Notes: generated from the sequence alone by a model not told the origin. DNA of 64,000 nucleotides from Parapedobacter sp037190485 (GCA_037190485.1 JBBCJB010000019.1:1-64000), one strand, 5' to 3'. Positions 18,023 through 26,938 are shown, numbered from the stretch's first letter. Numbers and translations: made by a program.

Positions 18023-18869
18023 CGACTACGTCGTCGCTTCCGACATCGGAGGCACCCACATCACGGCCGCACTGGTTGACACGCGGCGGTGGGCAATCGA
18101 AGAAGCATCGATCAACCGGCATTCGGTTGATTCGCACGCAGTTGCTAAAACGATTTTAGACGCCTGGTCTTCACCTTTCCAAACGGTGACCCAAAACCAT
18201 CCCGAAATCGGAACGCCCTTGATCGGCATCGCGATGCCCGGCCCGTTCGACTACGAGAACGGGATTTCGCTGATGCGTAACCAAGATAAATACGATGCGC
18301 TCTATGGCATGGATATCCGAAGCGAGCTTGCCCAGCGGACGGGCGTGGTCGGCACGAACATCCGGTTCATCAACGATGCAGCCGCCTTCCTGCAAGGTGA
18401 AGTCTTTGCCGGGAAGCACAACGACCACGCGAAGGTACTGGGCATCACCCTAGGAACAGGATTGGGTAGCGCAATCTGGGAAAAGGGAAGCTCCGCCGTC
18501 GACGCGGATCTCTGGAAAACGCCGTACCTGGAAAGTAACATGGAAGAACACCTGGTGACCCGGTGGTTCGTGCAGCGGACAGCGCAACATGGCGTAGACG
18601 TGACGGGATTGCGCGAATTGCTCCAGCTGCGCGGTGAACACGCCTTCATCGAAGACATCCTGGCCGAATACAGCCATCACCTTGTCCAATTCATGACGTT
18701 TTTCAGCGAACAAACGGGTTGCGATCGGTTCATCATCGGCGGTAATATCTCGCGGGCATGGGAAGTCATCTACCGCTTCAACACCAAAGCATTCGATAGG
18801 TTCCGCATACGCATCAGCCAATTGGGCGAACGTGCTGCGCTCATTGGCGCTGCCGCCCTATTTAGCTAA
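18009..18869 (+). CDS. ROK family protein (glucokinase-like)
   Basis: A 286-residue ROK protein: DIGGTH near the N-terminus binds ATP phosphate, FINDAAAF supplies the likely catalytic Asp, and GITLGTGLGSA is the second phosphate loop. There is no N-terminal helix-turn-helix, so it is a kinase rather than a repressor. I do not see the Cys-rich zinc motif found in many ROK sugar kinases, so the substrate is unsure. The ATG at 18009 overlaps aroC by 14 bp; an earlier in-frame ATG at 17976 would overlap more. It ends tail to tail with the E1 gene, overlapping it by 4 bp. Why a sugar-kinase-like gene rides on the shikimate operon is unclear. Confidence 0.85.
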   Translation: MPKTNDYVVASDIGGTHITAALVDTRRWAIEEASINRHSVDSHAVAKTILDAWSSPFQTVTQNHPEIGTPLIGIAMPGPFDYENGISLMRNQDKYDALYGMDIRSELAQRTGVVGTNIRFINDAAAFLQGEVFAGKHNDHAKVLGITLGTGLGSAIWEKGSSAVDADLWKTPYLESNMEEHLVTRWFVQRTAQHGVDVTGLRELLQLRGEHAFIEDILAEYSHHLVQFMTFFSEQTGCDRFIIGGNISRAWEVIYRFNTKAFDRFRIRISQLGERAALIGAAALFS

Positions 18870-21283
18870 AACAATGCTGGGAATGCTTGCGGGTCGGCTT
18901 CATGCATGACGGCATATACCGCTTCGATGACGTCGTCTGCCGATGGCTTGGAGAAATAATCCCCGTCTGAACCATACGGAGGCCGATGCGCTTTTGCCGA
19001 TAGTGTACGCGGTTGTCCGTCCAGGTGGTAATACCCACCCTGGATTTCCAGCACCTGCTGCAGGATAAACGCCGACGCCCCTCCTGGTACGTCTTCATCG
19101 ACAACGAGCAGCTTATTGGTCTTGCGTAAAGACTGGCCGCAAACGTGCTCCACGTCAAAAGGCTGCAGCGTTTGTGGATCGACAATCTCAATCGAAATGC
19201 CCAGTTTTTCAAGCTCGGCCGATGCTTCCTGCACCACGCGCAGCGTTGAGCCGTAGGACACCACCGTTACGTCCCTGCCTTCCCTGACCACTTCCGCCTT
19301 GCCCAAGGGCACGGTGAACTCCCCAACGTTGGTGGGCATGCGCTCCTTCAATCGGTATCCGTTGAGGCACTCGATCACGATTGCCGGTTCGTCCGAACGG
19401 AGCAATGTATTGTACATGCCCGCAGCTTGCGTCATGTTACGCGGCACGCACACGTGCATGCCGCGAAGCGAACCCAGGATCATGCTCATGGGCGACCCCG
19501 AATGCCAGATTCCCTCCAACCGGTGTCCGCGCGTACGGACGATCAATGGCGCCTTCTGCCCGCCTTTGGTCCGATAGCTCAGACTGGCCAAGTCATCGGT
19601 GAGCACGGTAAGCCCGTACGCCAAGTAATCCAGGTACTGGATTTCGGCGATAGGCCGCAACCCGCGCATGGCCAAGCCCATGCCTTGCCCGATGATGGCT
19701 GATTCGCGGATGCCGGTATCGAAAATCCGGTGTTCGCCATACTTGGCCTGCAATCCCGCAAAACCTTGGTTTACGTCACCGATCTTGCCCACGTCTTCGC
19801 CGAAGGCCAATATGCGCGCGTCACGCGCGAAATTGGCGTCGAAACAGGCGTTCAGTACTTCTCGGCCGTCAACGGCCTTGCTGTCGGCGCCGTAATCGGC
19901 GGCCACGACAGCGACGTGTCCGGGCGCATCGGCCGTTTCGCTGAACAGGTGCGAATTGTAGCGATCTTGGTTGACCAACCGCTTCTCGGCGTACCAATTG
20001 AGCAAGGCGGCCTTCTCTTCGCGCGGCGTGGCCCGCAATAATCGGATAACCCGCCTCACCGTACTGTAAACTTCCTTGAGCGATGGCTCGGTCAACGATT
20101 TGAGTTCATTGTACAGGTTCCTTACCGTCTCATCGGGGATGGCGGCCAGCAGCTCCGTGGCTTCGTCCACGTCCTTTCGGAGTGTCTTATTGTAATCCGC
20201 CCACGCGCGCCGTTGCTCGGTCCGCACACGATCCTTTGCCCGGCGCTCGATCGTCGCAAGTTCCTCCTCCACGGCGATGCCAGATTCGATCATCCATGTC
20301 CGCATGCGGGCAATGCAGTCAAACTCGGCCTCCCATGCCAGGCGCTCCCCGGATTTGTAACGCTCATGCGAACCGGATGACGAGTGTCCCTGGGGTTGCG
20401 TCATTTCGACCACATGGATCAATACCGGCACATGCTGTTCCCTACTGATCTTCGCGGCTTGTTCATAGGCTTCGCACAGTCCAGGATAATCCCATCCCTT
20501 TACCTTGAATATCTCGAATCCTTCGCCTTGTTCATCGCGCTGGAACCCCTTGAGCACCTCAGCGATATCGGCTTTGGTCGTCTGGATATCATTCGCCACC
20601 GAAATGCCGTATCCATCGTCCCAGACCGATATCACGACGGGAATCTGGCGCACACCCGCCGCATTGAAGGCCTCGAAAAACACCCCTTCGGACGTGGAGG
20701 CATTGCCAACGGTGCCGAAAGCGACTTCATTGCCGTTGTTGGAGAAACCGGTCATATCGGCCAGATCGGGATTGATGCGATAAAACTTGGAGGCCATGCC
20801 AAATCCCAGCAAGCGCGGCATCTGCCCACCGGTCGTCGAGATATCGGCCGCCGAATTCTTCATCAGTGTCTGGTCTACCCAACTCCCATCCGGCGTGAGC
20901 ATCCGCGTCGCGAAATGGCTGTTCATCTGCCGACCGGCAGACGAAGGGTCGGCTTCCACGTCGGGGTGGGCATACAGTTGCGAAAAGAACTGGTAAACCG
21001 ACACGATCCCGGCGGCAAACATGAACGTTTGGTCGCGGTAATAACCCGACCGCCAATCGCCCAACCGGAAAACCTTGGCCATGGCGATCTGCGCGAGTTC
21101 CTTGCCATCCCCGAATACGCCGAATTTCGCCTTGCCCGTAAGCACTTCCTTGCGCCCCAGCAGGCTGACGAACCGGCTTTCGACCGCAACCGCATAATCT
21201 GCCACGACGATTGCCCTGAAGTCGTCGAAACTCAGCTTCGTCTTGACGGTATGCCCGCTATGCTTGAGGTTGGTATCTGACAT
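18866..21283 (-). CDS. 2-oxo acid dehydrogenase E1 component, alpha-beta fusion
   Basis: An 805-residue fusion of the alpha and beta chains of a thiamine-diphosphate-dependent E1. The alpha part (about residues 15-430) has the cofactor motif GNASTSEGVFFEAFN and the loop SSSGSHERYKSGERLAWE near the branched-chain E1 phosphorylation loop. The beta part (about 470-805) has ILAFGEDVG, the segment GIRESAIIGQGMGLA and the C-terminal transketolase-like domain. The fused form is common in Bacteroidota and is usually assigned to branched-chain 2-oxo acid (2-oxoisovalerate) or pyruvate oxidation. Substrate cannot be decided here, since no E2 or E3 gene is adjacent. A -7 box lies about 20 bp upstream. 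Confidence 0.88.
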   Translation of the reverse strand: MSDTNLKHSGHTVKTKLSFDDFRAIVVADYAVAVESRFVSLLGRKEVLTGKAKFGVFGDGKELAQIAMAKVFRLGDWRSGYYRDQTFMFAAGIVSVYQFFSQLYAHPDVEADPSSAGRQMNSHFATRMLTPDGSWVDQTLMKNSAADISTTGGQMPRLLGFGMASKFYRINPDLADMTGFSNNGNEVAFGTVGNASTSEGVFFEAFNAAGVRQIPVVISVWDDGYGISVANDIQTTKADIAEVLKGFQRDEQGEGFEIFKVKGWDYPGLCEAYEQAAKISREQHVPVLIHVVEMTQPQGHSSSGSHERYKSGERLAWEAEFDCIARMRTWMIESGIAVEEELATIERRAKDRVRTEQRRAWADYNKTLRKDVDEATELLAAIPDETVRNLYNELKSLTEPSLKEVYSTVRRVIRLLRATPREEKAALLNWYAEKRLVNQDRYNSHLFSETADAPGHVAVVAADYGADSKAVDGREVLNACFDANFARDARILAFGEDVGKIGDVNQGFAGLQAKYGEHRIFDTGIRESAIIGQGMGLAMRGLRPIAEIQYLDYLAYGLTVLTDDLASLSYRTKGGQKAPLIVRTRGHRLEGIWHSGSPMSMILGSLRGMHVCVPRNMTQAAGMYNTLLRSDEPAIVIECLNGYRLKERMPTNVGEFTVPLGKAEVVREGRDVTVVSYGSTLRVVQEASAELEKLGISIEIVDPQTLQPFDVEHVCGQSLRKTNKLLVVDEDVPGGASAFILQQVLEIQGGYYHLDGQPRTLSAKAHRPPYGSDGDYFSKPSADDVIEAVYAVMHEADPQAFPALF

Positions 21284-21302
21284 AATTTAATTGCGTTTGG
21301 GC

Positions 21303-21350
21303 CAAAAATAGAAAAAATATATTTCTTTAAAAGCGTTGACGGCTTTTAAA
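21303..21350 (-). promoter_or_regulatory. E1 gene promoter with an inverted repeat over its -33 region
   Basis: Read on the minus strand, TATTTTTG at 21310-21303 fits the -7 consensus, 19 bp before the ATG. No clear TTG is seen at the -33 position. Instead there is a perfect 9-bp inverted repeat (21326-21334 with 21342-21350, arm TTTAAAAGC, 7-nt spacer), which would overlap RNA polymerase contacts and may be an operator. Confidence 0.4.
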
Positions 21351-21507
21351 TTCAGGCGCATTTATCGGTTTTGGCAAAATCAGCCCGCTAAATCGGCTTT
21401 ACAGCTTCTGCCTCCTAATTTTCTAAACGCAAATAATCAGAAAAGATTGTATGGCGCGGCACGGCCGGCTGACCGTACCGATGAGCGGCCGTGCATACAG
21501 CACTGGG

Positions 21508-22197
21508 TTACCTGTCCCCCTGTACCTCGGCCGAGGCATAGGCATCCCAAAGTTCATCGAGTTCAAGGTCCGTCTCGGCCTTCCAGATGGCGGCATCGTA
21601 GGTGCGGGTGCGCATCGCTCGGTCCAATGTCTTCACGAATCCCGGTTTGCGCTCGCGTTCCACCCAATCCAAGAAACGGGCGGTGACCCGGTAACTGCTT
21701 GTGTAATGGTGATCATCTCCTAGCGCTGGCAACGACCATCCGGCCCCAGCGTGGTCCACGCCATACCTGTACCGCACGAAGTCGGCAATCCCCTCAACCA
21801 GCCAACCCGGGCCGCTGTCCGACGGGTAGTTTTGCACGATGTGCATCACCTCGTGGGTCACTACATCCACGTCGCCGGGCATCCGTTCAAGCCAGGCTTG
21901 GCTGATGACCACCCGACCGTCATGCGCGTACGCCACACCGTCATAAGCGGTATCGATAGTGAGTACCACCTGACGCACGGCGTCGGGGTTGAACGCCTCG
22001 ACCAAGTCGGGATAGACCTGGAAAAATGTTTTCTTCAACCGGGCAGCGAGGTGCTTATCGAATGCGGCGTCCTGCTGGACAAAAACAAGTTGGAACCCGT
22101 TTTGCACGAGCGTATCGGCGTGAACGCGCGTTGCAAGATTGGCCCATACGGGCACACATAAAACACCGAATAGGATGGCAAAGGCAAATTGTTTCAT
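21508..22197 (-). CDS. secreted metallopeptidase-like protein, basic secretory protein family
   Basis: A 229-residue exported protein that matches the basic secretory protein (BSP) family, first described in plants and also common in Bacteroidota. A signal peptide (residues 1-19, MKQFAFAILFGVLCVPVWA) is followed by the domain with the zinc-binding motif HEVMH at residues 115-119. GWLVEGIADFVRYRYG comes after it and supplies a further conserved Glu/Asp. The frame is open 54 codons upstream, but that extension lies in a repeat element (22210-22386), so the ATG at 22197 is chosen. Proteolytic activity of this family is inferred from motifs. The 224 bp between this stop and the E1 start hold the E1 promoter region and a 9-bp GC stem (21459-21467 with 21486-21494) without a T tract. 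Confidence 0.8.
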   Translation of the reverse strand: MKQFAFAILFGVLCVPVWANLATRVHADTLVQNGFQLVFVQQDAAFDKHLAARLKKTFFQVYPDLVEAFNPDAVRQVVLTIDTAYDGVAYAHDGRVVISQAWLERMPGDVDVVTHEVMHIVQNYPSDSGPGWLVEGIADFVRYRYGVDHAGAGWSLPALGDDHHYTSSYRVTARFLDWVERERKPGFVKTLDRAMRTRTYDAAIWKAETDLELDELWDAYASAEVQGDR

Positions 22198-22209
22198 CGT
22201 TTTGCTCAA

Positions 22210-22386
22210 GGGCACCTCTAAAAGCCCTCTTTCTATTGCAAGCGGCTGCAATAACCAATCTCCGCGTTGGCTGTCAAAATCTGTCCTCATCGTAGCGCTG
22301 CTACGCTTCTGGAATATTTTGCCATCCGCCTTGATCTTGGTCATTTCGCTCGCTTTCATAACAAAAAAGAGTTTTTAGAGGTGCCC
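22210..22386. mobile_element. MITE-like element with 14-bp terminal inverted repeats
   Basis: The sequence GGGCACCTCTAAAA starts at 22210 and its exact inverse ends at 22386, framing 177 bp. A smaller central hairpin (CGTAGC at 22291-22296 with GCTACG at 22300-22305) is inside. No transposase is encoded; one frame is open through the element but looks non-coding. I see no clear target-site duplication. It begins 12 bp upstream of the secreted peptidase start codon and probably forms its 5' region. A one-mismatch copy of the end sequence stands alone at 31766-31780. Confidence 0.55.
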
Positions 22387-22387
22387 T

Positions 22388-22434
22388 AAAAAAAGAAAAA
22401 TGGGCAATCTTTGCTTGTTCAAAAATTGCCCATT
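22388..22434 (-). terminator. Rho-independent terminator facing left, no obvious gene upstream
   Basis: A perfect 10-bp stem (22399-22408 with 22425-22434, arm AATGGGCAAT) has a 16-nt loop. Read on the minus strand it is followed by a T-rich tract (complement of 22398-22388, interrupted once); on the plus strand no T tract follows. It would end a leftward transcript, yet the next gene to the right is transcribed rightward. It may end a small RNA, or stop leftward readthrough from the kinase region. Confidence 0.6.
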
Positions 22435-22634
22435 CCGATTGGACGTATTAATTTGTTTTAATAGGATGCTATTGCATTTATTGATAACAAAAGTAATACA
22501 TGCAACCGTATGGGCGTGTTAACAAATGCCCAACGAAATGTTAACGGAAATCAAACGGGCGCAACGAGGGCATCCAAGCTGTCAATTTCATCACTATATT
22601 CGCTCCTGCGACAATCATCAATCCGTCAAGATCA
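22435..22634. other. intergenic region before the sensor kinase
   Basis: About 200 bp, AT-rich at its left end. On the minus strand a -7-like box TACTTTTG (22495-22488) points towards the terminator at 22388-22434, but no -33 element sits at the normal distance. I see no coding sequence here and no good rightward promoter for the kinase gene. Confidence 0.4.
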
Positions 22635-24065
22635 ATGCGGTATACGTTGGGGATACATAAGGGCATTTCGTTATTCGGGCTTGTCCTGCTCGTTTCCGTG
22701 CTTTTCTACCTCACCTACAACACGTTCAGGCTCCGTGATGAACAGTACAAAGCCGTAGAGAAAGCATTGCTTAATGAACGGTATGCGCAAAGTATCCGCA
22801 ACGACAAGGTATTCCCCGGAGGTGAAGCCGTCATAGACCGCCACCTCATGCCTCGCATCCGCGAACTGGAAGCCACCTACCGGCTTGACACGGATTCGTT
22901 CGAGCGCACCAAAAACCGCTTGCTTGACAGCATGTTTCGCGCGCTCCGCGCTGCGAACACGATGGACAGCCTATTTGCCGTCATGAAAATCGAGCATCGC
23001 CTTGACGAGGATATCGAATACCTACTTACCGTGAGCGACATCCAGTTGGTATTCGCGAATCACAACGTCATCCCTATTTTCAGACTGGGCGAAACCTATC
23101 CGTTCTTGGCAGATAGCCTCAGTACACGGTACGGAGCCTATATCGGTGGGGCACTTAAACGCCCCTTACCGCAAAACCTGATTACCAGCCTCACGGTAAG
23201 CAGCACGGACGACTACAATTATTGGATGACCTTCTCGCTGCATGCCGACCACCGCAACCGTACCTGGCACATCGTGCAACTGATGATGCCCACGTTCCTG
23301 CTGGCGTTGTTTGCCATCGGATGCATCACATCGATTTATTATGTGACGTACCGCAATTGGCTCAGGCAAAAAAAACTCGCCGAAATGAAGTCAGATTTCG
23401 TCAACAGCATCACGCACGAGTTCAACACGCCGTTGTCTACGATCATCGTCGCCAACAAAAACATGCAAAACGACAAGATACTGGCGGACGCCGGCAACAT
23501 CAAGCCGCTTACCAAGATCATCGAACGTCAATCACTGCGCCTGCAAAAATTGTTCGATCAGGTGATGGATATCACCATCATGGACAATTCGTCGCTCCAG
23601 CGCGAATTGCACGAACTCAATCTACTGACCCAGGAAATCATCACGGATTACAACGTCAAGGTGTCGGCGCAAAACATAGTCATCGAGCTGAATAGCGTGA
23701 AACAGCCACTTGTCATCGAGCTGAATCGCTTTTTCTTCACCACGATGCTGTTCAACCTATTTGACAACGCCATCAAGTACAATCATAATGACCACAAACG
23801 GATCACCGTGGACATCGTGCTAAGCGCGTTGTCCATCGACCTGAGCATAACGGACAACGGCACCGGGATACCCGACAGCGAAATCGAGCATATCTTCGAG
23901 AAATTCTACCGCTTCCAAAAACAGGGCTCGTCGCACGTGTCTGGCTTGGGGTTGGGGCTTTACTACACCTATCAATGCATCAAGAGCCACGGATGGACAC
24001 TGTCGGTATCCAGCAAGGAATCCGTTGGCAGCCGATTCACCATCCATATCCCCCATAGAAACTGA
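22635..24065 (+). CDS. two-component sensor histidine kinase
   Basis: A 476-residue membrane kinase. A transmembrane helix at about residues 11-28, a periplasmic sensor domain of roughly 185 residues that I do not recognise, and a second helix at about 216-237 precede the kinase core. The phospho-accepting His is His261 in NSITHEFNTPLS. ATP-binding motifs follow: NLFDNAIKYN (N box), ITDNGTGIP (G1) and GLGLGLYYTY (G2). The response regulator gene starts 3 bp after its stop, so they form a pair. The signal is unknown; neighbours do not suggest one. Confidence 0.93.
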   Translation: MRYTLGIHKGISLFGLVLLVSVLFYLTYNTFRLRDEQYKAVEKALLNERYAQSIRNDKVFPGGEAVIDRHLMPRIRELEATYRLDTDSFERTKNRLLDSMFRALRAANTMDSLFAVMKIEHRLDEDIEYLLTVSDIQLVFANHNVIPIFRLGETYPFLADSLSTRYGAYIGGALKRPLPQNLITSLTVSSTDDYNYWMTFSLHADHRNRTWHIVQLMMPTFLLALFAIGCITSIYYVTYRNWLRQKKLAEMKSDFVNSITHEFNTPLSTIIVANKNMQNDKILADAGNIKPLTKIIERQSLRLQKLFDQVMDITIMDNSSLQRELHELNLLTQEIITDYNVKVSAQNIVIELNSVKQPLVIELNRFFFTTMLFNLFDNAIKYNHNDHKRITVDIVLSALSIDLSITDNGTGIPDSEIEHIFEKFYRFQKQGSSHVSGLGLGLYYTYQCIKSHGWTLSVSSKESVGSRFTIHIPHRN

Positions 24066-24068
24066 GCG

Positions 24069-24770
24069 ATGAAAACACGATTGCTATATGTCGAGGATGA
24101 AGTGGATCTGGGCAACGTGACCAAGCAGTACCTGGAGGCCGTCAACTTTGACGTGACCTGGTGCACTTCGGGCAAACAGGCCTATCAGGAATACGTGCAG
24201 CATCAACGCCGCTACAGCATGCTCCTCATCGACATCCAACTGCCGGATATAGACGGCTTTGACTTGGCCCGGAAAATCATGGCACACGACAAAAATGCAT
24301 TTTTCCTGTTCCTTACGGCTCGAAAAGAAAAAAGAGATCGCTTGCATGGCCTTGATATCGGCGCGATCGACTACGTCACCAAGCCGTTTGACATCGACGA
24401 ATTGGTCTTGCGGATACGCAATATCACCCGGCGGCTCATGCCTACGGAAGACCAGGACCATGATGCCAACATCATCAAGATCGGCAACGTGACGTTGAAT
24501 AGGGAATCGTTGAGCCTCACCATCGACGGCCACCCGAAAACAACGCTGACGCTTCGCGAGGCGGAGTTGCTGGAGTACCTTTATGCGCACCGCAATGCCG
24601 TCGTAAGGCGCGAGGACCTGCTCATCCGGTTCTGGGGTGAAAACGACTACTTCATGGGCCGCAGCTTGGACGTGTTCATCTCCCGGCTGCGCAAATTGCT
24701 GCGCAACTCGAACGCCGATGCGAAAATCGAGAACATCTATGGCGTGGGATTCATTTTGTCTGTATCATAA
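24069..24770 (+). CDS. OmpR-type response regulator paired with the kinase at 22635
   Basis: A 233-residue regulator with a receiver domain (phosphoacceptor Asp55 in MLLIDIQLPD, switch Lys in the segment YVTKPF) and a C-terminal winged helix (about 135-233) with the segment LTLREAELLEYL and the end IENIYGVGFILSVS. It is immediately downstream of its kinase. The DUF1304 gene begins 11 bp later and may be in the same transcript. Confidence 0.94.
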   Translation: MKTRLLYVEDEVDLGNVTKQYLEAVNFDVTWCTSGKQAYQEYVQHQRRYSMLLIDIQLPDIDGFDLARKIMAHDKNAFFLFLTARKEKRDRLHGLDIGAIDYVTKPFDIDELVLRIRNITRRLMPTEDQDHDANIIKIGNVTLNRESLSLTIDGHPKTTLTLREAELLEYLYAHRNAVVRREDLLIRFWGENDYFMGRSLDVFISRLRKLLRNSNADAKIENIYGVGFILSVS

Positions 24771-24781
24771 ACTCGACTTAT

Positions 24782-25147
24782 ATGGAATCATTGAAAACCG
24801 CATTGATCCTTTTGGTGGCCGTGGAACACCTGTATATTCTGTGGATCGAAATGTTCGCGTGGGAAACGGCGGGCAAAAAGGCTTTCGGCGGCAGTCTACC
24901 CGACCACCTCTTTGCACCCACCCGGAAACTGGCAGCCAACCAGGGGCTGTACAATGGCTTTCTGGCCGCCGGCCTGATTTGGTCGGTGCTCATCGGTGAT
25001 GCGGCTTGGAGCCAACATGTGGCGGTATTCTTCCTCTGCTGCGTAATCACGGCCGCCGTTTACGGCGCAGCGACGGCAAGCCGGAAAATACTGTTTGTTC
25101 AAGGCCTTCCAGCCATCGTGGCGTTGGCGGTACTGCTGCTGGGTTGA
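24782..25147 (+). CDS. DUF1304 family small membrane protein
   Basis: A 121-residue protein with four hydrophobic helices and the DUF1304 pattern: an early acidic/His segment VEHLYILWIEMFAW, then LAANQGLYNGFLAAGLIW. The function of the family is not established. It follows the response regulator by 11 bp, so it may belong to that transcript. It ends tail to tail, 6 bp from the DUF721 gene. Confidence 0.85.
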   Translation: MESLKTALILLVAVEHLYILWIEMFAWETAGKKAFGGSLPDHLFAPTRKLAANQGLYNGFLAAGLIWSVLIGDAAWSQHVAVFFLCCVITAAVYGAATASRKILFVQGLPAIVALAVLLLG

Positions 25148-25153
25148 CCGGTA

Positions 25154-25441
25154 TCAAAGCAACACCAACTCTTCGATAACCACCTGCCCGACATGTTCGT
25201 TCATGCGCCCAATCACCTGCGAACGCATGATCGCGATCTCGTTTTTGATGACCGACGATTCGACCTTGACGAAAAGTTTCCGGTCGCGTATATACAGCTG
25301 CTTGGTACGGCTGGCGATCGCTTTGCCCATCAGTTGCGGCCACGCCGCAATCAGGGCCGTTTCGTCGTACTTGCGGCGCAGTCGATAAACATCGAGCATT
25401 TTGTCGATGGCCTCTTTGATCGTGACGTCGTTGCCCCTCAT
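25154..25441 (-). CDS. DUF721 (DciA-like) protein
   Basis: A 95-residue protein of the DUF721 family. Related DciA proteins load or help the replicative helicase in bacteria lacking DnaC. The segment LIAAWPQLMGKAIASRTKQLYIRDRKLFVKV fits the family core in two parts. Its start overlaps the recF stop as ATGA, and a recF-DUF721 pairing is common, in keeping with a replication role. A DciA function here is inference. Confidence 0.85.
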   Translation of the reverse strand: MRGNDVTIKEAIDKMLDVYRLRRKYDETALIAAWPQLMGKAIASRTKQLYIRDRKLFVKVESSVIKNEIAIMRSQVIGRMNEHVGQVVIEELVLL

Positions 25442-26553
25442 GTCGTTTCCAGTTGGCTTACCGTGCCGTGGTTGATTTCGAACACCCCCACTTTGCGGCC
25501 TATGGCGTCAAAGATACGGTTTATCCGGACAGCATCGGTATCCGTAAGGAATATTTGCCCGAAATCATCGGCAGACACCAGCTGCATCAGCTTGTGCGTA
25601 CGCACCTCGTCGAGCTTATCGAAAATATCATCCAGCAAAAGCAGCGGCTTGAAGCCCTTTTGTTGGTGAAGGAAACTATACTGCGCCAGCTTAAGCGCAA
25701 TCAGGAAAGACTTTTGCTGGCCTTGCGAGCCGAATTTCTTCAGCGGCATCTCTTGGTGGATGGAGAACGACAGATCGTCTTTGTGTATGCCCACGGTCGT
25801 TCGCTCCAATGCGCAGTCGCGATCGAGACATCGATCCAACATATCGGAAAACCTGCCTTGCGCCAGCTGAGACTCGTAGACCAATGATACGCGCTCGGCC
25901 GCTTCGGTCAGGAAAAGGTAGTGCCGGTTGAACTCCGGGACGAATTCGGCCATGAACGCACACCGCTTCTCGTAAATCGATATCCCCAAATCTACCAGCT
26001 GCATGTTCAAGACTTCCAAGAGCCCCGTATCCAATGGGCCCCGCCTAGCGGACTGTTTCAATAAACTGTTGCGTTGCACCAGGCAGCGGTTGTACAGAAT
26101 CAACCCATCCAAGTAGTGGATATCCGTTTGAGAGATTACGTTGTCCATGAAACGGCGCCGTTCCTCGCTGCCGTCGGTGACAATAGCCGAGTCATTGGGC
26201 GAAACCATCACCAACGGGAACTGGCCGATGTGATCGGCCAACCGCGTATATTCTTTCTTGTTCTTCTTGAATTGCTTTTTCTGGTTGCGCTTGATGCTGC
26301 ACGCTACGGTATCTACCTGTCCTTCTTTGTCAAATTCTCCCTGCACCATGAACCAATCTTCGCCCTGCTTGATCTGCTGGGAATCGATTGGATTGAAATA
26401 GCTCTTGCAAAGCGAAAGGTAGTGGATCGCATCCAGTAGGTTGGTCTTGCCCGCGCCATTACGGCCGGTGAACGCATTCACGTCGGGCGTGAACTGCAGC
26501 GTAGCCTCTGCATAGTTCTTGAAGTTGAATACCGCCAATTGCTTCAGCCACAT
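25438..26553 (-). CDS. recF: DNA replication and repair protein RecF
   Basis: A 371-residue SMC-like ATPase that helps load RecA at single-strand gaps together with RecO and RecR. The Walker A motif GRNGAGKT is at residues 30-37 and the Walker B segment LLLLDDIFDKLD near residue 320. The ABC signature region is SQGQQKSFLIALKLAQY. Length is normal. The stop overlaps the DUF721 gene by 4 bp, showing co-translation. Confidence 0.96.
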   Translation of the reverse strand: MWLKQLAVFNFKNYAEATLQFTPDVNAFTGRNGAGKTNLLDAIHYLSLCKSYFNPIDSQQIKQGEDWFMVQGEFDKEGQVDTVACSIKRNQKKQFKKNKKEYTRLADHIGQFPLVMVSPNDSAIVTDGSEERRRFMDNVISQTDIHYLDGLILYNRCLVQRNSLLKQSARRGPLDTGLLEVLNMQLVDLGISIYEKRCAFMAEFVPEFNRHYLFLTEAAERVSLVYESQLAQGRFSDMLDRCLDRDCALERTTVGIHKDDLSFSIHQEMPLKKFGSQGQQKSFLIALKLAQYSFLHQQKGFKPLLLLDDIFDKLDEVRTHKLMQLVSADDFGQIFLTDTDAVRINRIFDAIGRKVGVFEINHGTVSQLETT

Positions 26554-26587
26554 GTAGTGATACTCGGTTTACGGTCACTCCTGCCAA

Positions 26588-26875
26588 CTACTTCGTGGCT
26601 TGCTTGATTTCCTCGAATTCTACGAACTCCCCCGCGGTTTTGGCTCCCTGCTTACCTTTTTGCTGCGGCGGCATATAGTCGATACGCACCTTGCCATCCG
26701 GCTGCCGTTGTTGGCGGGCGCGGTCTCCTGCACTCCCGTAGGGTTGTTGTCCTTGCGCGTTTCCCATCATCTTCTGGGCCATCTTGCGCATCGCCCACGG
26801 CAACAGCAGCCGGACGACCAGACGCACCATCCAGAGGATAGCAATCGCAATGAATAAAAACTTCAACAATCCCAT
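26588..26875 (-). CDS. DUF4834 family small membrane protein
   Basis: A 95-residue protein with one N-terminal membrane helix (about residues 4-26), then a basic, Gln-rich and probably unstructured tail ending in GEFVEFEEIKQATK. It matches the short DUF4834 proteins of Bacteroidota, whose function is unknown. It lies 34 bp upstream of recF on the same strand. On the minus strand a -7 box TATGTTTG (26890-26883) stands 7 bp before its ATG. Confidence 0.75.
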   Translation of the reverse strand: MGLLKFLFIAIAILWMVRLVVRLLLPWAMRKMAQKMMGNAQGQQPYGSAGDRARQQRQPDGKVRIDYMPPQQKGKQGAKTAGEFVEFEEIKQATK

Positions 26876-26938
26876 ATTCTTACAAACATAGGAAAAAAAG
26901 GGAAACCCTGTATCCGACTTTTTTAAATTCGGCCAAAC

